From: Chloroflexota bacterium
GTDB taxonomy: Bacteria > Chloroflexota > Anaerolineae > Aggregatilineales > Phototrophicaceae
Direction: 5' to 3'
NCBI GenBank assembly: GCA_011523735.1
Contig: WTGB01000165.1
Location: 115,894 to 179,893, forward strand
DNA: 64,000 bases
The notes beneath the pieces are model-generated. The model saw only the letters and a program-made list of their open reading frames with translations. It did no database searches and was not told the origin of the DNA. Positions 27,209 through 36,287 of the stretch are shown piece after piece. A program made the position numbers and the translations under genes. Position 1 is the stretch's first letter. Each line of letters opens with the position of its first letter.

Positions 27209-27934
27209 ATGAGCGTAGTTATCCGCCGAGCCGCACCAACTGACGCGGGGGCAATTGCAGCGATTGCTCTGGAGGCTTTTGGCGAGAGGCTCGAGGCTGA
27301 ATCGGATCGTGTTGCACGGGTCCTGCGCCAAAACACTAACTTCGTCGCTCAATCCGACGATCGCGTTGCCGGATTTGTCGGGAACTTCGTGACACGTTCA
27401 GGCTCGGGCGCGCTGCGTTTTGAACTGGACTTGCTCGCGGTCGCGGAGGACACCCGGGGCATTGGCATTGGCGGAGCGCTGGTGGCAGCGAGCCTAGATG
27501 CAGCCGAAAAGGCGAAAGTTGATGTGATTCGCGCGCTTGTCGCCTCGCGCAATCGGACGATGCAAGGACTATGCCAGATGCAGGGTTTCAAACGGAATCT
27601 GACGAGCCATGCGCTCTATGTATTGACAACTCTCCCACCGCACTCAGATTGTAAGTCGGATATCCGCGATGGCGCGGGCTTATCCAGCGCAATTCGGCAT
27701 GAAGCGCATCTGATACCGGTCGAAACGCTGACCTATAGCGGGATCTGGCTGGAGGGCAACCTCAGTCAAGTCGCTATTCATGATGCCAGAAAACGTGCCA
27801 ATGTAAGCGGCATGACACGCATCGGCACGGTTCTTCCCCAAGCAGCCAAAAGCCCGCGAGAACTTCTGGCAGCAAATGGATTCGATAGAGTTGGCGAATT
27901 CGACTGGTGGACGGTTACGTTAAGAAGCGGCTGA
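27209..27934 (+). CDS. GNAT family N-acetyltransferase
   Basis: 241 residues, from the ATG at 27209 with GGAG 8 bases upstream. The first ~140 residues form a GNAT fold: IRRAAPTDAGAIAAIALEAFGE, DLLAVAEDTRGIGIGGALVAASL with the acetyl-CoA pyrophosphate-binding RGIGIGGAL, and CQMQGFKR near the domain end. The C-terminal ~100 residues carry no recognisable motif. Substrate unknown. It overlaps the tail of the SolA-like gene by 20 bases on the opposite strand. Confidence 0.75.
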   Translation: MSVVIRRAAPTDAGAIAAIALEAFGERLEAESDRVARVLRQNTNFVAQSDDRVAGFVGNFVTRSGSGALRFELDLLAVAEDTRGIGIGGALVAASLDAAEKAKVDVIRALVASRNRTMQGLCQMQGFKRNLTSHALYVLTTLPPHSDCKSDIRDGAGLSSAIRHEAHLIPVETLTYSGIWLEGNLSQVAIHDARKRANVSGMTRIGTVLPQAAKSPRELLAANGFDRVGEFDWWTVTLRSG

Positions 27935-29060
27935 TCTTGAAGAGTTGGTCGTTGTGCGGCGTGCTCCCATCCAGCGCGATGTCAGTCAGCATCTTGCCGA
28001 TGATGGTGCTGAATTTGAAACCATGGCCGCTGAAGCCGGCGCCGATCACGACATGCTGGAATTCGGGATGGGTATCGACGATGAAGTGTTCGTCCGGCGT
28101 GGCGGTGTAGAGGCAAATCCGGCTCTCGCGGACTGGCGCAGCCGCAATGCCAGGGATATGCGCGCGCATGAAGGGACGCAAGCTTTCGACATTGCCCGCG
28201 TCGGGCTCCCGGCTGATCTCTGAAGGGTGATTCGCTGCCGGTCCGCCATGAAAAGCGATCTTGAAACCGGAGCCGTCGTGTGAGGGAATGCCGTAGACCG
28301 TTTCGGGGAAGAGGCTCCCGACGTGGGCGATCCAGACGGGGCAGCGTTCCGCTTCATATTGGAGCATATCCGCCCCCGCCATGAAGTTCAGTTGGCAACG
28401 CAAAGGCGCGAGCGGCAAGTCTATACTCGCTTGCAGCAGCAGGGATTTCGCCCATGCCCCCGCTGTTATGATCAGCTTGCCGGCAGCGAAGGTTCCGTCA
28501 GTCGTCTCGATGTCAACGCTGTCGGATTGAACGCGAATCTTATGTACGGCGACATTGTCTTTGATGACGGCGCCGCTCGCGCGAGCCAATTTGAGATGTC
28601 CCAACACCGCTTTCGACGCCGTGATAAATCCGCTATCCGACTGATATAGCACTTTGAAGTCATCAGCAAATCTGAATTGGGGAAAACGACGATGCGCAGC
28701 CTCCGGCGACAGCAATTCGTGGCTGAGCCCGCTGGCTTTCACAGCTGCGATTGTCGCCAGCAAACTTTCATCGCCTGCAGGACCGAAGTCTATGCCGCCG
28801 GTCTGCACATAGAGCGTCTCGCCCAAAGCTTCTTGCAGCGCAAACCAAAGGGGAAAAGTATCTCGCATCAGTTCGACGTATTCCGGATGATCGTAAGAAT
28901 AGCGGATGATGCGCGAGTAGCCGTAGGAACTGCCCAGACGATGATCCAGTTCAAACTGCTCCAGCAGCAGAACGGATTGCCCGCGTCGGCTCAAATAATA
29001 AGCGGCGGCGCTGCCCATGGCGCCTGCGCCGATTACAACAGTATCGTAGGTTTCGGTCAT
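27915..29060 (-). CDS. SolA/MSOX-type FAD-dependent N-methyl amino acid oxidase
   Basis: 381 residues from the ATG at 29060 (the upstream in-frame part is non-coding). Oxidatively demethylates an N-methyl amino acid such as sarcosine or N-methyltryptophan, releasing formaldehyde and H2O2. FAD-binding start DTVVIGAGAMGSAAAYYLSRRG, GSSYGYSRIIRYSYDHPEYVELM, then CLYTATPDEHFIVD containing the cysteine that carries FAD in MSOX, and GFSGHGFKFSTIIGKML. Which substrate is used is not evident. It lies downstream of DUF58/MoxR. Confidence 0.85.
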   Translation of the reverse strand: MTETYDTVVIGAGAMGSAAAYYLSRRGQSVLLLEQFELDHRLGSSYGYSRIIRYSYDHPEYVELMRDTFPLWFALQEALGETLYVQTGGIDFGPAGDESLLATIAAVKASGLSHELLSPEAAHRRFPQFRFADDFKVLYQSDSGFITASKAVLGHLKLARASGAVIKDNVAVHKIRVQSDSVDIETTDGTFAAGKLIITAGAWAKSLLLQASIDLPLAPLRCQLNFMAGADMLQYEAERCPVWIAHVGSLFPETVYGIPSHDGSGFKIAFHGGPAANHPSEISREPDAGNVESLRPFMRAHIPGIAAAPVRESRICLYTATPDEHFIVDTHPEFQHVVIGAGFSGHGFKFSTIIGKMLTDIALDGSTPHNDQLFKISRFLT

Positions 29061-29085
29061 GTGTTGGTTCCTAATGAATCCCAAG

Positions 29086-30339
29086 CTAGACGGGACGCTG
29101 TTCGAGGGCGGCAGCGATGTCATCATCCTTGCCCACCCGGATGGTTGGAATCTTTGCCAATTGCAGCATACCATGCAGGCTGCTGGAATCCAGTTGCGGA
29201 TCAAAAGTCTGAGGATCGATGAAAACACAGATGGGACGGATGCCGCGGCGGATGAGAATTTGCGCTTCGTGAATCCACTCCTGCTGCAAAGACGATGTGA
29301 TGATCATAACAGTCGTTCCGCGCAGGAACTGGTGGGTTTCCAGCGAAAGTACTTCTCGCAGAGAAAGGTTTGACGTGCTGCGCGCCACCGCCAGCGCCTG
29401 GAATATCCGCATCAATTGTCGGTTTCCGCGATCGGGCTGAATGATCTGCCGGTAGGGCGTGTACGCGGCGTAGCCGACGACGCGCTCATCATCAATAAAG
29501 TGTTTGGCGAGCGATGCTGCGATGATGGCGCCGTATTCTTCGGTCGACGGTGGGATACGCAAGAGCGAAGGGGCGAGGGTCCCATAGCCGCCCGCTCGCT
29601 TTAACGTCGGATCTTCGACGAGCGAGCTGCCTGAGAAGTCGCTGAAGAGCCAGATATCGACGAGTGGATCCAGTTCAAATTCTTTCACCATTATGTCGCC
29701 AGTGCGGGCGGTCGAGCGCCAATGAATGCGGTTGATGCTGTCGCCGGGCACATAGTCGCGGATGCTGCTCGCATTGGTTGTGACCTGGTGCGTCAACTGG
29801 CGTTGGGCATCGCCGCCGGACAGGAAGCCGACCGGCAAAATGACGCGGTCCAACTCAACCGTCATCGGATAGACCAACAGCCTGTCAGTGGCGCCGACGC
29901 GGCGTGGCCAGCGGAATAAGCCAAAGGGATCGCCGCAAATAACTGTTAGCGGGCCGAGCTGAAATTCTCCACGCGCGACACAGACGGTTTCGACCTCCCA
30001 GGTGTACTCCCGACCGCCGAGCAACGCCGGCACGATATAGCTGGCGTAGTGACTGGGCAGGTTGGAGTGGTCGCGTATCTCCAGCCACAGTTTAGGTAAG
30101 AGGCCAGCCTTGCGGACGGCGAAGGACTCCGCAAACACCCGTCCTACTTGAGAGCGGCGCGTACGTGTTGTACGGCGCAGCGCGATCCCGCGCAGGGAAA
30201 GCCAGGTCCAAAGAAACGACAGCAGCATGATCGCGCCGATCAAATAGGCGATATTAAAAATCTCAGCCCGTCCGGTGAATAGCCCAACCAGCAGGCTGAT
30301 TATCGTCAGGATGTACAGGGCATTGCGGCGGCCAGGCAT
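29086..30339 (-). CDS. DUF58 domain protein
   Basis: 417 residues. Two N-terminal membrane helices (about residues 5-25 and 28-45), then a long soluble part with the DUF58 signature SIRDYVPGDSINRIHWRSTARTGDIMVKEFE, of which the key motif is YVPGDSINRIHW. A von Willebrand-like fold follows (WLFSDFSGS resembles a metal-ion site). The MoxR gene starts 7 bases upstream on the same strand; MoxR/DUF58 pairs commonly act together, often in maturing or regulating envelope enzymes, but no further VWA partners are here. Confidence 0.85.
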   Translation of the reverse strand: MPGRRNALYILTIISLLVGLFTGRAEIFNIAYLIGAIMLLSFLWTWLSLRGIALRRTTRTRRSQVGRVFAESFAVRKAGLLPKLWLEIRDHSNLPSHYASYIVPALLGGREYTWEVETVCVARGEFQLGPLTVICGDPFGLFRWPRRVGATDRLLVYPMTVELDRVILPVGFLSGGDAQRQLTHQVTTNASSIRDYVPGDSINRIHWRSTARTGDIMVKEFELDPLVDIWLFSDFSGSSLVEDPTLKRAGGYGTLAPSLLRIPPSTEEYGAIIAASLAKHFIDDERVVGYAAYTPYRQIIQPDRGNRQLMRIFQALAVARSTSNLSLREVLSLETHQFLRGTTVMIITSSLQQEWIHEAQILIRRGIRPICVFIDPQTFDPQLDSSSLHGMLQLAKIPTIRVGKDDDIAAALEQRPV

Positions 30340-30345
30340 GAGACC

Positions 30346-31344
30346 TTAGCGCACGGATGACCCGGGCACGGGGGTATTCTGCAGAATGTCCTGAACGATG
30401 GTCCGCGATGTGATGTTTTTGATCCGCGCGGCCGGACCGATGATGATGCGATGAGCCAAGGTGACTTCGGCAAGCGCTTTGACATCATCCGGAATAACGA
30501 AGTCCCGCCCCGTCATGGCAGCGCGAGCCTGCGATGTGCGGAAGAGCGCCAGCGAGCCACGGGGGCTGCTGCCCAAGTAGACGTCAGGGTGCCGCCTTGA
30601 TGCCGTGATGAGGTTGATGATGTACTGCTGCACTTCATTGGCGACGTAGACATCCTTAATCTGCTGCTGGGCGGAGAGCAACTCCTTTAAGGTAACAACT
30701 TGTTGCAGATTCTGAATCGGGTGCTGATATTGCTGAGAAGCGAGGATTCTCAGTTCGTCTGCCGGCTGTGGATAGCCGATCTGTATGCGAATCAGAAAAC
30801 GATCGAGCTGGGCTTCCGGCAGGGGAAATGTGCCTTCATACTCGATGGGGTTCTGGGTCGCCATGATGAGGAAGGGATTGCTGAGGCGGTAAGTGACGCC
30901 GTCCACCGTCATTTGGCCTTCTTCCATCGCTTCGAGGAGGGCGGATTGGGTTTTTGGGGTGGCGCGGTTAATTTCATCAGCCAAGACGATCTGCGCCATG
31001 ATCGGTCCAGGACGAAATTCGAATTCGCGGGTTTTGGGATTGTAAATTGATACGCCAGTGATATCGGAGGGCAGCATATCAGGTGTGAATTGGATGCGAT
31101 TGAAAGTGCAGCCGACGGCGCGCGCTAGTGACTTTGCCAGCATGGTCTTGCCAACACCGGGAATATCTTCCAACAGGATATGCCCGCGGCAGAGCAAACC
31201 GAGAGCCGTCAGCCGGATCTCGTTCGATTTGCCCAATATGACCTGACCGACGCTGCTGGAGATCCGCTCCGCGATTTCTTGCACCGTCGCCACAGCTTGC
31301 CCTGCCTGCGCGTTACGGCGGGTTGTTCGGTATTGTTCACTCAT
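30346..31344 (-). CDS. MoxR-family AAA+ ATPase
   Basis: 332 residues. Walker A in [18 protein letters not shown], Walker [23 protein letters not shown], sensor 1 [23 protein letters not shown], and a C-terminal lid with [10 protein letters not shown]. MoxR ATPases are chaperone-like and partner with DUF58/VWA proteins. It forms a two-gene unit with the DUF58 gene. The divergent plus-strand region upstream holds a promoter and repeat copy D; a TATACT box on the minus strand is at 31385-31380, but its -35 is weak. Confidence 0.9.
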   Translation of the reverse strand: MSEQYRTTRRNAQAGQAVATVQEIAERISSSVGQVILGKSNEIRLTALGLLCRGHILLEDIPGVGKTMLAKSLARAVGCTFNRIQFTPDMLPSDITGVSIYNPKTREFEFRPGPIMAQIVLADEINRATPKTQSALLEAMEEGQMTVDGVTYRLSNPFLIMATQNPIEYEGTFPLPEAQLDRFLIRIQIGYPQPADELRILASQQYQHPIQNLQQVVTLKELLSAQQQIKDVYVANEVQQYIINLITASRRHPDVYLGSSPRGSLALFRTSQARAAMTGRDFVIPDDVKALAEVTLAHRIIIGPAARIKNITSRTIVQDILQNTPVPGSSVR

Positions 31345-31448
31345 TCAGTTGTGTCCGGTTGCGCGTTCAATCTGATATCAGTATAGCCTAATGCAAACAA
31401 TTGACAGCCTGTGCCTGACCTTCGTTTGAGATTCGTCACACGCGCGGC

Positions 31449-31476
31449 TTGCCGACACGAATGCGACAAGTATAAT
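31449..31476 (+). promoter_or_regulatory. Sigma-70-type promoter, probably for the roadblock gene
   Basis: TTGCCG at 31449-31454, 16-base spacer, perfect TATAAT at 31471-31476. The next plus-strand coding start is 31728, so the transcript would have a leader of about 240 bases containing repeat copy D. Confidence 0.55.
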
Positions 31477-31512
31477 GAATCTCAGCAAGATGCTATATGG
31501 CAATTTTGCGAA

Positions 31513-31606
31513 TCTCTTTTTATCAAACCGCTGTTCGTGCTAGCTGAGCGAGTTTGATATTTTCTGTAGGCGGGGCAGCCCTAATCGCCGCCGCCGAGCG
31601 GCTGTG
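31513..31606 (+). repeat. Dispersed 95-bp intergenic repeat, copy D (diverged)
   Basis: Keeps the two ends of the element (TCTCTTTTTATCAAACC at the left, GCCGCCGAGCGGCTGTG at the right) and the same length, but the middle has diverged from copies A, B and C. Lies 122 bases before the roadblock gene in the sense orientation. Confidence 0.6.
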
Positions 31607-31727
31607 TTTCTGCCCGTAGTCCAACATCACATCAGCAGTACCGGGATGGCAATCTTATAAGTAGACAAGTATTGTTATTGGACAAACGCGCCCTGGTAAT
31701 GCGCGGATTGGACGGAAGGCTGGGCTC

Positions 31728-32099
31728 TTGATCGCTTCTAGGACCGACAGAATCACCAAGCAACTCGACAGATTGAGGGCGCTGTCACCGGATATTGACG
31801 GGGTTGCCTTCGTCAGTATTGAGGGATTGATTATCGCAAGTTCGATAGCTGAAGAGTTGGACGGGGAACGACTGGGGGCGATGTCCGCGGCAATGCTGGC
31901 TTTGGGTGAGCGGATCGCGGCTGAGTTGGGACGTGGTGCGCTCGATCAGGTGATGATCAAAGGCGAAGCGGGTTATGCCGTACTGATGACGGTGGACGAG
32001 ACTTCCGTTTTCTGCGTGCTTGCTGGTGAAGAGGCGAAGCTGGGTCTGGTCTATCTTGACATGCAGCGAGCTTTGTCAGAATTGCGCGCGCTGAATTAG
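31728..32099 (+). CDS. Roadblock/LC7 domain protein
   Basis: 123 residues from a TTG codon (no upstream ATG; GGAAGG lies 10 bases before it). The single roadblock/LC7 domain is recognisable: LDRLRALSPDIDGVAFVSIEGLIIASSIAEELDGERLGAMSAAMLALGERIA. The core motifs are GVAFVSIEGLIIASS and ERLGAMSAAMLALGERIA. Bacterial members such as MglB regulate small Ras-like GTPases, for example in polarity or motility. No such GTPase is nearby, so this is an orphan; role unknown. Confidence 0.8.
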   Translation: MIASRTDRITKQLDRLRALSPDIDGVAFVSIEGLIIASSIAEELDGERLGAMSAAMLALGERIAAELGRGALDQVMIKGEAGYAVLMTVDETSVFCVLAGEEAKLGLVYLDMQRALSELRALN

Positions 32100-32161
32100 C
32101 GCATCGTGTCCGTGCTGCGCGAATATATCGAATTAACTCGGATTGGGATGGACCATAAGCT

Positions 32162-33814
32162 GTGAAACCGAAATACATCTTCTGCACGGGTGGGGTCGTC
32201 AGTTCTGTCGGCAAAGGGCTGACGGTCGCAGCGATCGGGCGAATCTTGAAAGCGCGAGGCTTGAAGGTCGCCATCCAAAAGCTGGACCCTTACTTGAATG
32301 TAGATCCGGGCACGATGAGCCCTTATCAGCATGGCGAGGTCTTCGTCACCTCGGACGGCGCCGAGACGGATCTTGATTTGGGACACTATGAGCGCTTTGT
32401 CGATGAAAATGTCAGCCGGTTATCGAATATCACGGCGGGTCAAGTTTATCTCACCGTGATCGAGAAGGAGCGCAAGGGCGATTATTTGGGCGGAACGATT
32501 CAGGTCGTGCCGCATATTACTAATGAAATTAAGCGCTGCATCAAGCTATTGGGCAAACGGACAGGCGCCGATGTGGTCATCGTTGAGGTGGGCGGGACGG
32601 CCGGCGATATCGAAAGCCTCCCGTTTCTTGAGGCGCTGCGTCAATTGCGTACGGAATTCAAGCGGCGCGACACCTTGTACGTGCATGTGACTTTCTTGCC
32701 GCATATCGGCGCGACTGACGAGTTGAAGACCAAGCCGACGCAGCATAGCGTCCGCGAGTTGCGTGGCATCGGCATTCAACCGAATGTGATCATCGCCCGG
32801 ACAGACCATCCCGTGAACACCGAGATCATCAGCAAGATCGCGCTCTTCTGTGACGTTGATGAAGACGCGGTCATTCCTTTGCAGACGGCGGACAATATCT
32901 ATGCCGTTCCGCTGATGATTGAAGAAACCGGACTTGGGGACTTCATCCTGAATCGCTTCCGCCTCGAGGCGGGACCGCCCGACCTGAGGGAGTGGCGGGA
33001 AATCGTAGGAAAATGCCGCAAGGTGAAGGATAAACTGCGCATTGGCATCGTTGGCAAGTACGTTGAGTTGCGTGATGCTTATATGTCAGTCAAAGAATCC
33101 ATCGTACACGCTGCGGTTCAGTTGGATCAGGATGTCGACATCCGCTGGCTCCATTCCGGTGAACTGGAAAAAGGCAAGCGCCTTGACGAGTTGAATGACC
33201 TGGATGGCATTATCGTGCCGGGCGGGTTCGGATATCGCGGCATCGAGGGCAAGATCATGGCGGCAAAATACGCGCGGGAGCAAAAGGTGCCCTATCTCGG
33301 TCTTTGCCTGGGCATGCAGGTCATGTGTATCGAATACGCGCGGAATGTCCTGCGCCTCGATGATGCCAACAGTTCCGAATTCGATGTCAGCACGCCGCAC
33401 CCTGTCATTGATCTTATGTTGGAGCAGCGCGCCATAACAGACATGGGCGGCACGATGCGCCTTGGTGAATACCCTTGTGTATTGCAGCCAAATTCCGCTG
33501 CGGCGAGGGCTTATGGAACGGAGGAAGTGCTGGAGCGGCATCGCCATCGCTTTGAATTTAACAATGTCTATCGTGAGAGTTTTACCGCTAACGGCGTCAA
33601 CTTCAGCGGTTTAAGTCCGGACGGCATCCTGGTGGAAATCGCTGAGTTGCAAGATCATCCCTTTATGCTTGGCTGTCAGTTCCATCCGGAATTCCTCAGC
33701 AGACCCAATCGTCCGCATCCGCTGTTTTCAGCATTCATTCAGGCATCAATTGAATACCGTGATGAATTAGGCCGGTTTCGGGAAAGGTCCAGTCTGGATG
33801 TTGACCAGGCTTGA
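32162..33814 (+). CDS. pyrG: CTP synthase
   Basis: 550 residues from a GTG codon, which alone fits the KYIFCTGGVVSSVGKGL synthetase opening with its P-loop. Makes CTP from UTP with glutamine. N-terminal amidoligase domain: DPYLNVDPGTMSPYQHGEVFV. Glutaminase domain from about residue 290: GKYVELRDAYMSVKESI, catalytic Cys in YLGLCLGMQ, and His/Glu in GCQFHPEFLSRP. Full length with no anomalies. The roadblock gene precedes it by 62 bases and the deaminase-like gene follows by about 90. Confidence 0.96.
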   Translation: MKPKYIFCTGGVVSSVGKGLTVAAIGRILKARGLKVAIQKLDPYLNVDPGTMSPYQHGEVFVTSDGAETDLDLGHYERFVDENVSRLSNITAGQVYLTVIEKERKGDYLGGTIQVVPHITNEIKRCIKLLGKRTGADVVIVEVGGTAGDIESLPFLEALRQLRTEFKRRDTLYVHVTFLPHIGATDELKTKPTQHSVRELRGIGIQPNVIIARTDHPVNTEIISKIALFCDVDEDAVIPLQTADNIYAVPLMIEETGLGDFILNRFRLEAGPPDLREWREIVGKCRKVKDKLRIGIVGKYVELRDAYMSVKESIVHAAVQLDQDVDIRWLHSGELEKGKRLDELNDLDGIIVPGGFGYRGIEGKIMAAKYAREQKVPYLGLCLGMQVMCIEYARNVLRLDDANSSEFDVSTPHPVIDLMLEQRAITDMGGTMRLGEYPCVLQPNSAAARAYGTEEVLERHRHRFEFNNVYRESFTANGVNFSGLSPDGILVEIAELQDHPFMLGCQFHPEFLSRPNRPHPLFSAFIQASIEYRDELGRFRERSSLDVDQA

Positions 33815-33907
33815 ACCAAGTGGACTCGCTGCGAAAAATCAGAACCTTTCTATGGCAGCGCTTCACCGTTCTGGGCGGCGACTTTAAGAAATAATAGGGA
33901 GCGATTG

Positions 33908-34951
33908 ATGTCCCTCCGCGAATTTGTAGCAGCTATTCCCAAAGTTGAGTTGAACCTGCAATTGACCGGCGCTCTGCAAAAAGAAAGCCTGATGATGATC
34001 GCCAGGCAGAATGGCCTACCGTCAATGCGCGAAGATTTCGAGGAATGGGCAGCCTTGCTTGACCGACCTGACTATGCGCGGATCGACGCCATTGCGCGGG
34101 AAGCCGGCAGTTGGGCGATGTATCCAGAAGACATTGCTTTGGTGGTTTATGACATAGGCGTAGCGCTTTCCAAGCAGAATGTGGTTTACGCCGAGATTTC
34201 GGTCGCGCCGCCGGACTTCGTAGGCTCCGCGCACATGAATTTCGACACCTTCATAGAGGCGCTGAATGATGGGCGGGACCGCGCATTGCGTGGCTGGAAC
34301 ATCGATATGGCTTGGATCCTCTGTATCCCGCGTGACAATCCGCGATCAGGCGATGAAGTCGCTCGCTGGGCGACAAGCCAAGCGGCCCGCCTGGGCAATG
34401 TAGTTGCATTGGGGCTCACGGGACCGGAAGAGACTCAACCGATCGGGCAATTCCGGCGTGCATTCGATACCGCGCATAAGAAAGACATCTTCACCGTCGT
34501 CAATGCGGGCAGCCATTTGGGCTCAAGCGGAATCTATGAGACGCTGGAAGAACTCGACCCGCACAGGTTGACTGATTCCTGGGGAATAGCCGCTGATGAC
34601 GATCTGGTCACTCTGCTGGCGGAAAATAAAAAAGCGCTCGTGATATCGCTGAGCCGCGCCCTGCGCCTTGGCTTGATCAAGAAGGCAGGCGACTACCCGC
34701 TGCGGGAACTGGTCGATCGCGGTGTGCAAGTCGCGCTGTCCTCTGGCATGCCGGCCTTATACCAATCGACGCTTATCGATGAATATATTGCCGCCCACGA
34801 AGCTTGCGGGCTGGCGATCGACGATGTGATTCGCATAGCGCGGACGTCGATTGAACTGTCTTTCATGGATGCCGAACGCAAGGACGCCCTTCTGCGACGC
34901 TTTGACTTTGAGGTGAAGACTGCGCGCGGGAATTGGTTGCGCGCTATGTGA
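33908..34951 (+). CDS. Adenosine deaminase-like protein lacking all metal ligands
   Basis: 347 residues, start ATG at 33908 with GGGAG upstream. The fold is that of the adenosine/adenine deaminase family, shown by PKVELNLQLTGAL at the start, YAEISVAP, LDELDPHRL-like spacing, and TLIDEYIAAHEACGL. But every zinc or catalytic residue is replaced: the H-x-H of the first strand is N16-L-Q18, the HAGE motif is NAGS (N199, S202), the RIGHG motif is RLTDSWG, and the DDP aspartates are G280-M281. Such a protein cannot bind zinc in the usual way and is probably a binding or regulatory pseudoenzyme. The gene appears intact and is not a pseudogene. pyrG is directly upstream. Confidence 0.78.
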   Translation: MSLREFVAAIPKVELNLQLTGALQKESLMMIARQNGLPSMREDFEEWAALLDRPDYARIDAIAREAGSWAMYPEDIALVVYDIGVALSKQNVVYAEISVAPPDFVGSAHMNFDTFIEALNDGRDRALRGWNIDMAWILCIPRDNPRSGDEVARWATSQAARLGNVVALGLTGPEETQPIGQFRRAFDTAHKKDIFTVVNAGSHLGSSGIYETLEELDPHRLTDSWGIAADDDLVTLLAENKKALVISLSRALRLGLIKKAGDYPLRELVDRGVQVALSSGMPALYQSTLIDEYIAAHEACGLAIDDVIRIARTSIELSFMDAERKDALLRRFDFEVKTARGNWLRAM

Positions 34952-34955
34952 CCGC

Positions 34956-35149
34956 GTTTTCAAGGCTGAGGACAGGACTGGTTTCATTTGGTCGTACATG
35001 AGAGCGGCGGGGCAGCAATCACAACCATCATATTTGTCGAAAATTGTAGGGGCGACTCTGTGAGTCGCCCGAAAAAGCCCAAGAAAGTACAAGATATACG
35101 ACGATATTCTGCCCGCTGAAAAAACTGTCCTGTCCTCAGGTTTTCAAGG
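34956..35149. mobile_element. MITE-like element with 13-bp inverted ends and 10-bp target duplication
   Basis: Element body 34966-35139 (174 bp) is bounded by perfect 13-bp inverted repeats: CTGAGGACAGGAC at the left and GTCCTGTCCTCAG at the right, with partial similarity continuing to about 18 bp. It is flanked by a direct repeat GTTTTCAAGG at 34956-34965 and 35140-35149, consistent with a 10-bp target-site duplication. It encodes no transposase and holds a hairpin repeat (35050-35070). Inserted between the deaminase-like gene and the hsp20 gene, both of which stay intact. Confidence 0.8.
35050..35070. repeat. GGGCGACT/AGTCGCCC hairpin motif inside the MITE
   Basis: Perfect 8-bp inverted arms with a CTGTG centre; related to the motif at 23723-23739. 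Confidence 0.55.
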
Positions 35150-35154
35150 CGAGT

Positions 35155-35592
35155 TTATTCGACCGGCGTAACGGTGATATTGCCGAAGCCACTGTCATCA
35201 ATTGGTAGTGTGATAAGCAGCCGGCTGCCACTGTCGACTTTGGCGCGCGCTTCATGTCCCTTCACTGGCACCGACAATTCCACATCGCGCGTCACAGGAC
35301 CGAATCGGCGCTCCTGCAGCAGATAGCGGGCGGAAGTTGGCGTCGCCTCGGGCTCGGTCCGCACGGCGATCGTCAGCAGGTTGGATTCCAGACTGATTTC
35401 GATGCTGTCTTTGACCAGGCCGTCAATAGCCTGGGTGCAGATATAGAGCTTGCCCTCCGCCTCGTACATGTCGAGCATAAGTTCTTCTGAACTGCTCGTC
35501 ATGGTGCGGATGCCTCTTTCGACGGTCTTGGTTATCTGTTCGCCCAGATTTTGCAGCTCCTTCATCGGGTCGAATTTCGATTCGTAAGTCAT
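35155..35592 (-). CDS. Small heat-shock protein, Hsp20/alpha-crystallin family
   Basis: 145 residues. The C-terminal ~100 residues fit the alpha-crystallin domain: LMLDMYEAEGKLYICTQAIDGLVKDSIEISLESNLLTIAVRTE, with key motif GLVKDSIEISLESNLLTI, then LLQERRFGPVTRDVELSVPV and ARAKVDSGSRLLITLPI. ATP-independent holdase for unfolded proteins. The C-terminal IxI anchor is weak. The MITE ends 5 bases past the stop. An ATTATA at 35627-35632 (TATAAT on the minus strand) is a plausible -10 for this gene, with a poor -35. Confidence 0.82.
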   Translation of the reverse strand: MTYESKFDPMKELQNLGEQITKTVERGIRTMTSSSEELMLDMYEAEGKLYICTQAIDGLVKDSIEISLESNLLTIAVRTEPEATPTSARYLLQERRFGPVTRDVELSVPVKGHEARAKVDSGSRLLITLPIDDSGFGNITVTPVE

Positions 35593-36287
35593 CGGGATTC
35601 CTCATCTTCAGGCTCATTCTCAAAACATTATACGTATTCTTCTCCGTTTAGTCGCGGGGGTGGGATTGGGCGGCTAAAGGCTTGCCCGCTACTTGAATAT
35701 TGGCATTCAACTTTCTTTGCTTTCCTCGCTTCATACGCGACCATTTAGTCGCCTATTGCCGAAACTTTTCTGCTATCCTCGACAATATGAACGCCAAATC
35801 GCCAATCCAGCATCTAATCTGAAAACATGCCGTGCCTAAGCCAAAATACAACTTTTACCTCGCAATATCCGCAATTTCAGCGCCCAAATTGCCGCTGTAT
35901 CCATACTGTATCAATAGAGACTGGCAATTCTATTGCAAAATGCTTTAGTTTATGTACCCAAGATGTAACCGGGATGCACCAAGATGAACCAAACGAGTTC
36001 CATTTTTGTCCAATTCTGTCCAGACTTTCGTCGACATGAACTCGATATGGCGCCGACAGATATTGGCGAAACATTTCCGGCTTCTCTCCCCGAGTTCTAT
36101 AAGCGCGGCGGACGCAACTATGACTGTCAGCGATCTGCGAATTGCCAGCGCTCTTCATCGAGTATCGGGCAAGCTGCCAAGGCTGGCTTGAAGTGGAATC
36201 GGTCTACACATGCGTTCATCAATGCTTTATGATTTCCTGCGATTTGCTTATGTTTCGTCGGATTTAGCGTAAGTGGATGGAAAACAG
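35593..36287. other. 695-base AT-richer intergenic region, no gene recognised
   Basis: Unusually long non-coding stretch for this window. Short frames on both strands show no protein-like composition or ribosome sites. It contains two copies of TTTAGTCGC about 95 bases apart (35647, 35742). It may hold promoters of hsp20 and pheA and decayed sequence. No tRNA, known riboswitch or clear terminator was recognised. Confidence 0.45.
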
